The notes beneath the pieces are model-generated. The model saw only the letters and a list, made by a program, of their open reading frames with translations, had not been told where the DNA came from and did not search any database. Source: Pseudomonadota bacterium (GTDB lineage Bacteria; Bdellovibrionota; FAC87; UBA2466). Taken from it: a DNA stretch of 44,135 nt. Within the stretch, counting starts at the first letter, position 1; every line of letters begins with the position of its first letter. The DNA is taken from NCBI GenBank assembly GCA_009927165.1, contig RFNO01000061.1:1-44135 (forward strand), in the 5' to 3' direction. This document shows, one piece after another, positions 24,537 to 32,836 of this stretch. The translations under genes and the position numbers were made by a program.

Positions 24537-24718
24537 TCAAGAAACAGCAGGGGGGAGTCATTTTGGAAATGATGCTATTTATCAGCATTGTTTGGATTGC
24601 AATCTTTCAATTTTCTATTAGGCAAATCGTGGAGCTCAGAAAAGAAAATCGAAAATTGCTAAACCAACGAATTAAATACGATGGAGTAATACTGTGGAAA
24701 AATTTAAAGCCTTATTAG
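24524..24718 (+). CDS. Small prepilin-like (TadE-type) protein
   Basis: The TTG at 24524 has GGAG nine bases upstream (an in-frame TTG at 24509 is less likely). The 64-residue protein has a short basic leader (MVPIIKKQQG) and a prepilin cleavage pattern, G-GVILEM, with Glu at +5, followed by a hydrophobic helix (MMLFISIVWIAIFQFSI) and a basic tail (LRKENRKLLNQRIKYDG). The size and arrangement fit a minimal pseudopilin. It overlaps the previous gene by 13 bases and the next gene by 25 bases. Function beyond pilus assembly cannot be read. Confidence 0.6.
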   Translation: MVPIIKKQQGGVILEMMLFISIVWIAIFQFSIRQIVELRKENRKLLNQRIKYDGVILWKNLKPY

Positions 24719-25398
24719 AGCTATGGAAAAAGAAACCGCTTCTCTCGCGCTTATGGGTCTTGGGAGTATTGATCCTATTTTTTTCTGTTGAGGCTCGAAC
24801 GCTTTTTCATCATACCGGGGGTTCCGAAGCCAGATTACTATCTACCCGGAGACCACTCAAAGCAGGGATGTCCCTGCAGATAGCTGATCTCGCAGTTAAA
24901 CACATATCCGGGGTATCCGATCGTCCTTTGGGAGCATTTACGGAAAAACAAGTCCATGAAATTACGGGGTGGATCGTGAAAACAGACTTGCGCGAAGGAC
25001 AAATTCTTACTGACGAAACCATCGAACCCCAGCAGCCAGCCGTTTTCTCTGAAACGGTGCCCAGAGGTCTGAGAGCTTATGGCATCGAACTCGAAACCAC
25101 CGTTCCCTTGACAGCCGGCGACCGGGGGGATCTTCAATTGATTCCTCAAGACGAGCATCAATCACCCCGTTTAGTCAGCGAAAATTGCAGGCTACTTGGA
25201 GTGAAACAGACGGAACGGACCACTCGAATCGTTGCTGCGGTAACTCCTGAGGAGGCAACGCTACTCGACGATGCTCAGAGAAAAGGGCGACTCAATTTTA
25301 TTCTGAGAAACCCTAGAGAGAACCAACTTCAACGAAAAAGAAAAAGCCATCTCAGGACCAGGAAAAAACCGACAGTTGAAGTCATTACAGAGGAATAA
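24694..25398 (+). CDS. CpaB/RcpC-like Flp pilus assembly protein (SAF domain)
   Basis: GTG start with TGGAG upstream. The 234-residue protein has an N-terminal membrane segment (SRLWVLGVLILFFSVEA) and a periplasmic part. Residues 48-108 carry an SAF-type domain (LLSTRRPLKAGMSLQIADLAVKHI, GWIVKTDLREGQILTDETIE), and the second part (RAYGIELETTVPLTAGDRGDLQLIP) is the beta-rich CpaB/RcpC module. In Tad systems CpaB associates with the secretin and helps pilus biogenesis. A basic tail (RKRKSHLRTRKKP) closes the protein. It shares the operon with the pilin-like genes. Confidence 0.8.
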   Translation: MEKFKALLELWKKKPLLSRLWVLGVLILFFSVEARTLFHHTGGSEARLLSTRRPLKAGMSLQIADLAVKHISGVSDRPLGAFTEKQVHEITGWIVKTDLREGQILTDETIEPQQPAVFSETVPRGLRAYGIELETTVPLTAGDRGDLQLIPQDEHQSPRLVSENCRLLGVKQTERTTRIVAAVTPEEATLLDDAQRKGRLNFILRNPRENQLQRKRKSHLRTRKKPTVEVITEE

Positions 25399-25400
25399 AT

Positions 25401-26681
25401 ATGTTTCGGAATAAGTCGATGGGGCTTCATTTTGTTTTTATCTTAGTTTACTTAAGTGGTCAGACATCCGTATTGGGATCGGTGCCCCCCGTTAATAAAT
25501 ATTTCCAGATAATGTGGGTCGAAAAACCGGGGACACCATTTTTCCAGCGAAAAAAGATCTTTGCTAAAGAGTTTAAGATGCTCCTAGAAAACCAGTGGGG
25601 TGGGCTACTGAAAAATGGATCAGAAACTGTGATTTCGCCAGAAAAGTTCAGAATCTGGAAACGATTAGAGACAATCGATAAGACGATAGTTCAGTTGTGG
25701 AATATGCTTTTCCCGGTTTCAAACCGAGCCAGTGAAAAAGACTTGGAAACTAGAGAAGCATTTGAACAAGTTCTCAAACAAGAAGTTTCAACATTAGACC
25801 GTGGACAATACGGACCCCTTCTTCAAAAAGCAAAATTGGCGCTCGCAGCAGCTCATTGGCGGAGGGGAGAACAGAAGCAGGCTGTAAGACTGGTGAAGGA
25901 AGCGAAATCTCTTCATCCCCGAGCGGAAGCGACAGAACTCATCTCATCGGATAATCTTGATGGGATAACTTTTGATGCTTTGGTCTCCAGTTTAAATCCG
26001 GACTCTCTCAGACATAGCTGTCGTTTAAACCTAAATAATATTGAAAGCATAGCCCAACTCTGGGTAAATGGCTTTCGAATGGATGTTCCGTTGGCTCAAA
26101 TTCAAGAAGGACTCCACCATTTTGTGGCGCAAAACAAGTCAGGCTTGTGGTCGGAAAAAGTGTTACGGTGTGCGGGTCAGCGCATCGATTCCGGCGAGTG
26201 GAATTGGACTAGCTCGGTTCAATTTAACTGGGAAACTGGTTTAGGCGATAATCGATTAGGTTCTCAAGAGTCCTGCTTGGTTGTGGAACCCGTGAATACA
26301 AGCATAAAGAGCTGGCTTTACTCAGACCAGACCGGATTTGTGGGGTGTCCGGGTTATCCTATCGCTCAACCCAACCACGTATCTCAGCCATCCAGTGAGT
26401 TCATTCATCTGGTGGAAAAATGTGTATCGACGAATAGTGCAAAATTCGGACTAAACAAACAAGGGCTTAATCAATTAAGCCTTTCTGAATTATTGATAGC
26501 CTCAAACACGAGCCAGGGCATCAGCGATACGAAGCTCCGAGAAGAGAAATGGTATAATAAACCAACCAGTTGGTTAGTGTTGGGGGGAGTGGTAGCGACA
26601 CTCGTACTGGCTGTTGCAAACCAACCCCGAACTTCAAAGCCCAGCCCGACTTGGATTGCTATTAAGATGGATAGCCAATAG
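25401..26681 (+). CDS. Exported protein of unknown function, end of Tad-like cluster
   Basis: A 426-residue protein starting two bases after the cpaB-like stop. It has a signal peptide (MGLHFVFILVYLSGQTSVLGS). Residues 100-180 are helical and TPR-like in pattern (YGPLLQKAKLALAAAHWRRGEQKQAVRLVKEAKSLHP). The middle part contains WNWTSSVQFNWETGLG and several Cys. A C-terminal hydrophobic segment (TSWLVLGGVVATLVLAVA) followed by a basic tail suggests a membrane anchor. No known family is recognised. TPR-like Tad proteins (TadD) exist, but the resemblance is too weak to claim. Confidence 0.65.
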   Translation: MFRNKSMGLHFVFILVYLSGQTSVLGSVPPVNKYFQIMWVEKPGTPFFQRKKIFAKEFKMLLENQWGGLLKNGSETVISPEKFRIWKRLETIDKTIVQLWNMLFPVSNRASEKDLETREAFEQVLKQEVSTLDRGQYGPLLQKAKLALAAAHWRRGEQKQAVRLVKEAKSLHPRAEATELISSDNLDGITFDALVSSLNPDSLRHSCRLNLNNIESIAQLWVNGFRMDVPLAQIQEGLHHFVAQNKSGLWSEKVLRCAGQRIDSGEWNWTSSVQFNWETGLGDNRLGSQESCLVVEPVNTSIKSWLYSDQTGFVGCPGYPIAQPNHVSQPSSEFIHLVEKCVSTNSAKFGLNKQGLNQLSLSELLIASNTSQGISDTKLREEKWYNKPTSWLVLGGVVATLVLAVANQPRTSKPSPTWIAIKMDSQ

Positions 26682-26685
26682 TTTT

Positions 26686-26922
26686 ATGAACAATAATTCA
26701 AAATTTTTAGTGGCGTTGCTCAATAACATCTCGCAACACCAATGGTTTTTTTTAATTTGGGCTATTGTGGCACTGTTTTTTGTCAAACTGATCGTGAATT
26801 ACCAACAAAAAGCAAACCAAAGAAATTTTAGACGTGAAGATCTAACCGCTTCAAAAGGAAAAGCACTCACTCCGGTTTCGACGGAAAAAAGTCTGAGTGA
26901 GCGCAAAGATAATAAAGATTAA
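26686..26922 (+). CDS. Small single-span membrane protein
   Basis: The ATG at 26686 lies five bases after the previous stop. The 78-residue product has one membrane segment (QHQWFFLIWAIVALFFVKLIVNY) and a basic/polar tail. No family is recognised. Its TAA stop shares bases with the TAA of the convergent FYDLN gene (TTAA palindrome, 26919-26922). It probably closes the Tad-like operon. Confidence 0.55.
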   Translation: MNNNSKFLVALLNNISQHQWFFLIWAIVALFFVKLIVNYQQKANQRNFRREDLTASKGKALTPVSTEKSLSERKDNKD

Positions 26923-27557
26923 TCGAAGCTTTCGTCGCTTTCTTTCCCAGACTCAATGCCCACCACAGCAGAATCATCGTCATTGAGGTCTTCTAGGCTT
27001 TCGAAATCCTCCCCGGCATCACTGACAACTAATTCACGCTCTGGTTCTTCTTCTTTTTCCGGTGCACGAGCTTTCTTAGAATCTGATTTAAGAACTATCT
27101 TAACTTCAAAGTCTTCTGGACCGAACTCTGCGAAACATTTAGGGCAGGTAATGGGGGTCCGTTCAAAATCATAAAATTTGGTGTGGCACTTCAGGCAATT
27201 GCGCTTTTCGCCGAGGCGTCCCGGAGTGATAGGCCCCAAAACTACACGTTTTGCGGGAGCTGCAGGTTTCTCCGCCGCAGCCGGTTTGCTCGGCTTTGCT
27301 CCTTTTTTATTGGGAGTTCGGGACAATTCTTTTTTAGCCGGAGCTTTTGGGGCTTTTGCCTTTATCTCCGGTTTGGAAGGACGTTTTTTAGCGGCCGGTT
27401 GTTTTCCTTTAGGGGCTTTTTTGGCTTTAGTTTTTTGAGTATTCTTTTTTACAGCTGCTTTTGCCATTCTCGGATCCTTCATTTTTAGGCGCTTTTTGGT
27501 TTTATCCAGCTTGGAATCTACGAGCTGGAGGAACATTTCTTTTAATTTAAGCGCCAC
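26919..27557 (-). CDS. FYDLN-type zinc-ribbon protein with basic and acidic low-complexity tails
   Basis: The 212-residue protein has, at residues 115-150, GEKRNCLKCHTKFYDFERTPITCPKCFAEFGPEDFEV. This is the FYDLN acid family core with two CxxC pairs (CLKC and CPKC), probably zinc-binding. Before it lies a Lys/Ala/Pro-rich basic region (residues 30-110) resembling histone-H1-like tails; after it an acidic tail (EKEEEPERELVVSDAGEDFESLEDLNDDD). Start is GTG 27557, though internal starts are possible. Family function is unknown. The basic-plus-zinc arrangement suggests nucleic-acid binding, an inference. Confidence 0.8.
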   Translation of the reverse strand: MALKLKEMFLQLVDSKLDKTKKRLKMKDPRMAKAAVKKNTQKTKAKKAPKGKQPAAKKRPSKPEIKAKAPKAPAKKELSRTPNKKGAKPSKPAAAEKPAAPAKRVVLGPITPGRLGEKRNCLKCHTKFYDFERTPITCPKCFAEFGPEDFEVKIVLKSDSKKARAPEKEEEPERELVVSDAGEDFESLEDLNDDDSAVVGIESGKESDESFD

Positions 27558-27617
27558 TTAAAACAGGCCCCCTTCTAATGGTAAGAATAAATCACGTCAA
27601 GCCTACGGATCCTAGCC

Positions 27618-28529
27618 CTAGTGAAAATAAGTTAGATCCCTAAACATCTGAAATCGTGTATCTATTTGGCTCTTTGAAAGCTTTAAAAGTTGATTGCAGC
27701 CAAAATCTTCAACGATGAAAGAAGCCATCACACTTCCGTAAACCACCGCCTGACGCAGCGTGGCCATCGTGGGGGTCGCTTGTTTTTGCGCGGCTAAATA
27801 ACCCATAAAGCCCCCGGCAAAAGAATCACCCGCACCGGTAGGATCTTTCACTTCGCTTAAGGGTAAACCAGGAAGACTGAAAGCTTCTTTACCGTGAAAT
27901 AATAAAGCTCCGTACTCTCCGCGTTTCACGACTAAAAGCTGGGGTCCCCACGCTCGAATTTGAGCGGCGGCTTTAACGACATTGTGAGTTTGTGTCAGTT
28001 GTCGGAGTTCGGCTTCGTTGATGATCAAACAGTTCACTTTTGAAATTACTTTTAAAAGAGCATCCTTCTGACTTTCTATCCAAAAATTCATGGTATCGAC
28101 AGCCACAAATTTAGCTTTGGGAAGGTGACTGACCACTTGTTCTTGTAAAGAAGGAAGAATGTTTCCTAAAAAGAGAAACTCACTGTCTTTATAAGTGTCA
28201 GGTACTTCAGGAACAAAGGTTTCAAAAACATTTAAGCGGGTTTCCAAGGTAGTTGCTTCGTGAAGGTCGTATCCATATTTCCCCGACCAATGGAATGTTT
28301 TTCCGGCAGAGAGCTTTACTCCAGTTATATCAATGCCTCTGGATTTGAGTTCATTAAGATGGGTTTGTGGATAATCAGCGCCTACCACACTAATACAGCG
28401 AACGGGCGTAAAATAGCTTGCACTCAACGAGAAATGATTAGCAGAACCACCTAAAACTTTACCGACACTCCCAAATGGCGTTTCAATACTGTCAAAGGCA
28501 AGTGAGCCCACTGCAACAATCGATGACAC
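27618..28529 (-). CDS. PfkB-family carbohydrate/nucleoside kinase
   Basis: The GTG start has GGGGGAGG five bases upstream. The 303-residue kinase shows the PfkB signatures: an early GSVGKVLGGSANHFSLSASYF (substrate/Gly-Gly hinge region) and, near the C-terminus, DPTGAGDSFAGGFMGYLA, the ATP-binding signature with the catalytic Asp (GAGDSF). Members phosphorylate sugars or nucleosides (ribokinase, adenosine kinase, fructokinase). HLNELKSRGIDITGVK and KFVAVDTMNFW are typical family strands; substrate cannot be assigned from motifs alone. It lies 31 bases after the htrA stop in the same direction, so it may be co-transcribed with clpB-htrA. Confidence 0.88.
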   Translation of the reverse strand: MSSIVAVGSLAFDSIETPFGSVGKVLGGSANHFSLSASYFTPVRCISVVGADYPQTHLNELKSRGIDITGVKLSAGKTFHWSGKYGYDLHEATTLETRLNVFETFVPEVPDTYKDSEFLFLGNILPSLQEQVVSHLPKAKFVAVDTMNFWIESQKDALLKVISKVNCLIINEAELRQLTQTHNVVKAAAQIRAWGPQLLVVKRGEYGALLFHGKEAFSLPGLPLSEVKDPTGAGDSFAGGFMGYLAAQKQATPTMATLRQAVVYGSVMASFIVEDFGCNQLLKLSKSQIDTRFQMFRDLTYFH

Positions 28530-28560
28530 CTTTTCCTCCCCCGTTTAACTCAGAAAAACC

Positions 28561-30135
28561 TTATTCGGGTAAACCAAACTGGAAGAATAAGTTTCTCCCT
28601 TTTCTTTTGATTTCCAAATAAACTCGTTTTGAATTTTTTAATGCTTTTTTGTAACCCGAGATAGAAGTAATCGCTTGCCGATTTACCCGAACAATAACGT
28701 CTCCAGCTTCTAAACCCAGCATGGTTTCTGCAAGAGAGCCCGGTTCGATACCGGTAACGACAACGTCTTTTCCTTTCATCCCCAAAACGATCCCAATCTG
28801 ATCGGGTTCTTGGGCCTTATCGTTATTTACAGCTGGTCCTCCTTCCTGTTCTTCAGGGAGTGTGCCAACTTTAACGGTTACCACCCGGCTTTTTTTATCA
28901 GAGTAACTCATCACTTTTAGTTTTACGCTTTGTCCAGGTTTAAAATCACCAATGCGTCTTTGAAGTTCTGTTACATCCTTAACTTGTTTCCCATCCACTT
29001 CTAAGACTACGTCGCCTGCTTGGAGGCCCGAATTTGCCGCAGGACTAGATTCGATGACTTCGTGAATGCCAACGCCTTCTTTGATCCCTAGATCTTTAGC
29101 AAGCTCACTGTCGAGAGGCTGAATATAAACTCCCAACCAACCTCGAACGATCTTTCCTTCTTTGAGCAGTCTGTTCACGATATCTTTGGCAAGATTAGAC
29201 GGAATCGCAAAGCCGATTCCCATGTAACCCCCGCTGCGGCTATAAATAGCAGTGTTTACCCCGATAACTTTACCTTCGAGGTCGCAAAGGGGTCCTCCGG
29301 AGTTTCCGGGATTAATCGCAGCATCAGTTTGGAGCATGTCGCCGCGGAAATCATTTCCCAGCCCAACTTGGTTTCGGCCTTTGGCTGAGATAATTCCCAC
29401 AGTTACGGATTGATCCAGCGCAAAAGGGCTGCCGATAGCAATTGCCCAATCTCCCACTTCAGTTGTATCGGAATCCCCCCATTCAGCAGAAGGAAGCGAT
29501 TTGGCTCCTTCTAATTTAAGAACTGCGAGATCCGTTTTCGGATCCGTACCGATGACTTTAGCTTTTAGATCCGTTTTGTCTGAATCTACACGAACTAGAA
29601 TTTCTGTACTACCTTCAATCACGTGGTTGTTTGTTACGACAATTCCACTCTTATCAACAATGATTCCAGAGCCAAGGCTGGTTTGAGGTCCCGGGTCGGG
29701 CATTTGTGGGCCTCCAAATCGCTCAAAAAAATCCCAAAAAGGATCTCGAGGAAATGGGCTTTCTTCTGGCTCTTGACCAGGCATGGGTCGTCTTCTTCCT
29801 GGTCTGCCTGCCATTTTTGGCTTCTTTACCCCTCGGGTTGCTTTGATATTTACTACTGCTGGGCCCACTTTTTTTGCAACTGAGCGAAAACTTTCCGAAG
29901 TCTTTTTTAAGTGAGCGGTTCCAGCGTCGCCGTTCGCAGAAGCTTCCTGTCTTGTTTCGGCCGCTGCGGGGTTATCGAGGGCGAGAGCAAGGTTTGATTC
30001 CGATTTGGACTGCTTCAGTTGATACAGATACTGAACTCCTGCATACATCCCAATACTGGTAACCGAGGCAAATACTCCAATGAGGAGATAAAGAGCGGGC
30101 CCCTTCAAAAACGATTTTTGATTTTTTTCAGACAT
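28561..30135 (-). CDS. Membrane-anchored HtrA/DegP-family serine protease
   Basis: AGGAG precedes the ATG. In this 524-residue Do-like protease an N-terminal membrane segment (GPALYLLIGVFASVTSIGMYAGVQYL, residues 12-37) anchors it. Catalytic triad: His171 (TNNHVIEG), Asp202 (DPKTDLAVLKL) and Ser279 (NPGNSGGPL). Two PDZ domains follow (GWLGVYIQPLDSELAKDLGIKEGVGIHEVIESSPAANSGL, then GIVLGMKGKDVVVTGIEPGSLAETMLGLEAGDVI). A Pro/Arg/Lys-rich loop lies before the protease domain. It degrades misfolded envelope proteins and is placed 11 bases after clpB, so probably co-induced. Confidence 0.95.
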   Translation of the reverse strand: MSEKNQKSFLKGPALYLLIGVFASVTSIGMYAGVQYLYQLKQSKSESNLALALDNPAAAETRQEASANGDAGTAHLKKTSESFRSVAKKVGPAVVNIKATRGVKKPKMAGRPGRRRPMPGQEPEESPFPRDPFWDFFERFGGPQMPDPGPQTSLGSGIIVDKSGIVVTNNHVIEGSTEILVRVDSDKTDLKAKVIGTDPKTDLAVLKLEGAKSLPSAEWGDSDTTEVGDWAIAIGSPFALDQSVTVGIISAKGRNQVGLGNDFRGDMLQTDAAINPGNSGGPLCDLEGKVIGVNTAIYSRSGGYMGIGFAIPSNLAKDIVNRLLKEGKIVRGWLGVYIQPLDSELAKDLGIKEGVGIHEVIESSPAANSGLQAGDVVLEVDGKQVKDVTELQRRIGDFKPGQSVKLKVMSYSDKKSRVVTVKVGTLPEEQEGGPAVNNDKAQEPDQIGIVLGMKGKDVVVTGIEPGSLAETMLGLEAGDVIVRVNRQAITSISGYKKALKNSKRVYLEIKRKGRNLFFQFGLPE

Positions 30136-30146
30136 GTATTGTCTCC

Positions 30147-32762
30147 TTATTTTGAAGACGCTTTTTTGCGTAAGTTCGAGTTGGCTCGACTAAATTCAAT
30201 TTCTCCCGCGGAGCTAACACCGATTGATACTTCATCTCCCGAATGAAAGTCTCCTTCTAAGAGACGGATCGATAAGGGATTTAGTATCAAGTCAGTAATT
30301 AATCGCTTCAAAGGACGTGCTCCGTAAATGGGGTCATAGCCTCTTTCTGCCAATAATTCCTTAACCTTACGGTCCACCACCATACTGAGGTTTTTACCCG
30401 CTAGCAACTCTTTTACGTGGTCCAGCTGAATGTCGACTATTTGCGTTAGTTGGGCTTTCTCCAAATGGTGGAAAACGATTAAATCATCCAATCGGTTGAG
30501 CAGTTCGGGGCGAAAGTGCTTTCTTACTTCGCCCATGACTAATTCTCGAGATTTTTTCTCATCCGAAGTTTCCAGCAAGTGCTGACTTCCCAAATTAGAA
30601 GTTAAGATGATGATGGTATTTTTGAAATTCACTTGGGTTCCTTGGCCCGAAGTTAGAATCCCGTCGTCTAGAACTTGGAGTAAAATATTGAAAACATCGG
30701 GATGGGCTTTTTCTACTTCATCAAAAAGCACTACGGAGTAGGGACGTCGTCTGACCGCTTCAGTGAGAACTCCTCCTTCCTCATACCCCACGTAACCAGG
30801 AGGAGCGCCTACCAGTCGGGATACGGAATGTTTCTCCATGAACTCCGTCATATCGATTCGGACCATGTTGCTTTCATCATCGAAAAGAAATTCAGCCAAC
30901 GCTTTTGCTGTTTCAGTTTTTCCAACCCCGGTGGGCCCAAGAAACAGAAAACCGCCAATAGGCTTTTTAGGGTCGTGTAGGCCCGCGTAACTTCTTCGGA
31001 CAGCGTTACACACTGCTTTAACAGCCTCTTCTTGTCCTACGACGCGTCTTCTGAGTTCCTCTTCCATTCGAAGCAATTTTTCTTTTTCACTTTCCAGCAT
31101 TTTTGAAACTGGAATGCCCGTCCATTTTGCCACCACTTCGGCAATATCTTCTTCATCGACTTCTTCTTTGAGCATTCGTTTTTCACGACTCATTTTGTTG
31201 AGCTCGTCATTAACCGCATTCGACTTTTTTTCTAAATCACCCAAAACTCCGTATTTGAGCTCAGCTGCTTTTCCCAAATTGCCTTCGCGTTCAGCTCGTT
31301 CGGCTTGTAGTCGTGCTTGCTCAATCTGTTCCTTTAATTGAGATGCTTTTGAGATAAGTTCTTTTTCAGAGTTCCACTGAACCTTCATTTTACTGATGGA
31401 GGTATTGAGTTCCTGAATATCTGACTCAATCTCTTTTCTTCTAGCTTCCGATTGAGCAGAACTTTCCTTTTTTAGAGCTTCTCTCTCTACACCGAGTTGA
31501 ATTACTTTTCTTTCGACTTCATCGATTTCCGTGGGGAGACTATCAATTTCGATTCTTAATTTTGAAGCAGCTTCGTCGATGAGGTCGATGGCTTTGTCGG
31601 GTAATTGTCGATTAGTGATATAGCGGTCGGAAAGCTTGGCCGCAGCAACCAGAGCAATATCAGTGATCCGAATTCCGTGATGAACTTCATACTTCTCTTT
31701 CAAACCACGCAAGATTGAAACTGTATTTTCTACTGAGGGCTCGCCAACAAATACTTGTTGAAAGCGCCGTTCTAGAGCCGAGTCTTTCTCGATGTATTGG
31801 CGGTACTCATCCAAAGTGGTGGCACCCACACATCGTAATTCGCCTCGAGCTAATTGCGGCTTCAACATATTGGAAGCATCCATGCTGCCTTCGGCTTTGC
31901 CAGCCCCTACTACGGTGTGGAGTTCATCGATAAAAAGAATGATATTTCCCTGAGCGGAGGTGACTTCTTTTAAAACTGCCTTCAATCGGTCTTCAAATTC
32001 TCCTCTAAACTTAGCGCCAGCAATTAAAGAACCGATGTCGAGTGCCAGGAGTCGTTTTCCTTTTAAACTCTCTGGAATGTCGCCTGCTACAATTCGTTGA
32101 GCCAATCCTTCAACAATAGCTGTTTTGCCAACTCCAGGTTCCCCGATTAAAACAGGATTGTTTTTTGTTCTTCGAGATAGCACCTGAATCACTCGACGAA
32201 TTTCACCATCTCGTCCAATTACAGGATCGAGGCGTCCGTTCGAAGCCGCTTGAGTAAGATCGCGGCAGTATTTTTCTAGGGCATTATATTTTTCTTCGGG
32301 ATTCTGATCGGTTACCCGCTGACTGCCTCGGACTTTCTTTAGAGCATCTAAAAAAATTTGTTTGTTGATGCGATGCTTGGTAAACAACGCGTGTACTGCA
32401 CCTTCTTTTAGCGTAAACAACGCAAGAAATAAGTGTTCGGTGCTAATGAAATCATCTCTCAAACTTTTAGATTCATCTTCTGACTGTACGAGAACCTTAT
32501 TCAGAGTGGAAGAAAGGTAAGTTTGCACATTCCCGTGGACTTGTGGTTTTTTGTTAATTTCCTGCTCTACTTCTTGGATGAGAGACGAAGGTAACTTGCT
32601 CTGGATTTTTGTGAGTGTCTCCGCAACTAAGCTGTCGTCTTGCTTCAAAAGGGTAAAGAGCAGATGTTCCGGATCTACGGTTTGTTGGCTTTTTTTAACG
32701 GCGAGACTTTGGGCATCGACTACAGCTTCTTGGGCTTTCACAGTGAACTGATTCAAGTTCAT
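30147..32762 (-). CDS. clpB: ClpB disaggregase (AAA+ chaperone)
   Basis: The ATG at 32762 is preceded by GGAGGAG, so the upstream in-frame ATG at 32795 is rejected. This gives 871 residues, typical for ClpB. Order: Clp N-domain ([18 protein letters not shown]), AAA-1 with GEPGVGKTA and the FIDELH Walker B, a middle coiled-coil domain (about residues 400-520, [23 protein letters not shown]), AAA-2 with GPTGVGKTE and [12 protein letters not shown], and a C-terminal D2-small domain. ClpB works with DnaK/DnaJ to solubilise aggregates. The gene leads the clpB-htrA unit. Confidence 0.97.
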   Translation of the reverse strand: MNLNQFTVKAQEAVVDAQSLAVKKSQQTVDPEHLLFTLLKQDDSLVAETLTKIQSKLPSSLIQEVEQEINKKPQVHGNVQTYLSSTLNKVLVQSEDESKSLRDDFISTEHLFLALFTLKEGAVHALFTKHRINKQIFLDALKKVRGSQRVTDQNPEEKYNALEKYCRDLTQAASNGRLDPVIGRDGEIRRVIQVLSRRTKNNPVLIGEPGVGKTAIVEGLAQRIVAGDIPESLKGKRLLALDIGSLIAGAKFRGEFEDRLKAVLKEVTSAQGNIILFIDELHTVVGAGKAEGSMDASNMLKPQLARGELRCVGATTLDEYRQYIEKDSALERRFQQVFVGEPSVENTVSILRGLKEKYEVHHGIRITDIALVAAAKLSDRYITNRQLPDKAIDLIDEAASKLRIEIDSLPTEIDEVERKVIQLGVEREALKKESSAQSEARRKEIESDIQELNTSISKMKVQWNSEKELISKASQLKEQIEQARLQAERAEREGNLGKAAELKYGVLGDLEKKSNAVNDELNKMSREKRMLKEEVDEEDIAEVVAKWTGIPVSKMLESEKEKLLRMEEELRRRVVGQEEAVKAVCNAVRRSYAGLHDPKKPIGGFLFLGPTGVGKTETAKALAEFLFDDESNMVRIDMTEFMEKHSVSRLVGAPPGYVGYEEGGVLTEAVRRRPYSVVLFDEVEKAHPDVFNILLQVLDDGILTSGQGTQVNFKNTIIILTSNLGSQHLLETSDEKKSRELVMGEVRKHFRPELLNRLDDLIVFHHLEKAQLTQIVDIQLDHVKELLAGKNLSMVVDRKVKELLAERGYDPIYGARPLKRLITDLILNPLSIRLLEGDFHSGDEVSIGVSSAGEIEFSRANSNLRKKASSK

Positions 32763-32799
32763 AAAAATTCTCCTCCCCACTCGTGCGGGTTTCATGAAT

Positions 32800-32828
32800 A
32801 ATATGGAATGAAATAGCCGAAAGTCAAA
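32800..32828 (-). promoter_or_regulatory. Sigma70-like promoter for clpB
   Basis: On the minus strand TTGACT (32828-32823) is followed 17 bases later by CATATT (32805-32800), or 19 bases later by TATTAT (32803-32798). No clear heat-shock-sigma consensus was seen. The clpB leader would be about 30 bases. Confidence 0.5.
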
Positions 32829-32836
32829 AGGAGATT

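Noticed and set aside
27183-27488. Plus-strand frames opposite the Lys/Ala-rich FYDLN region
   Set aside because: They arise from the complement of low-complexity codons and encode Phe/Leu/Cys-rich sequence without domains.
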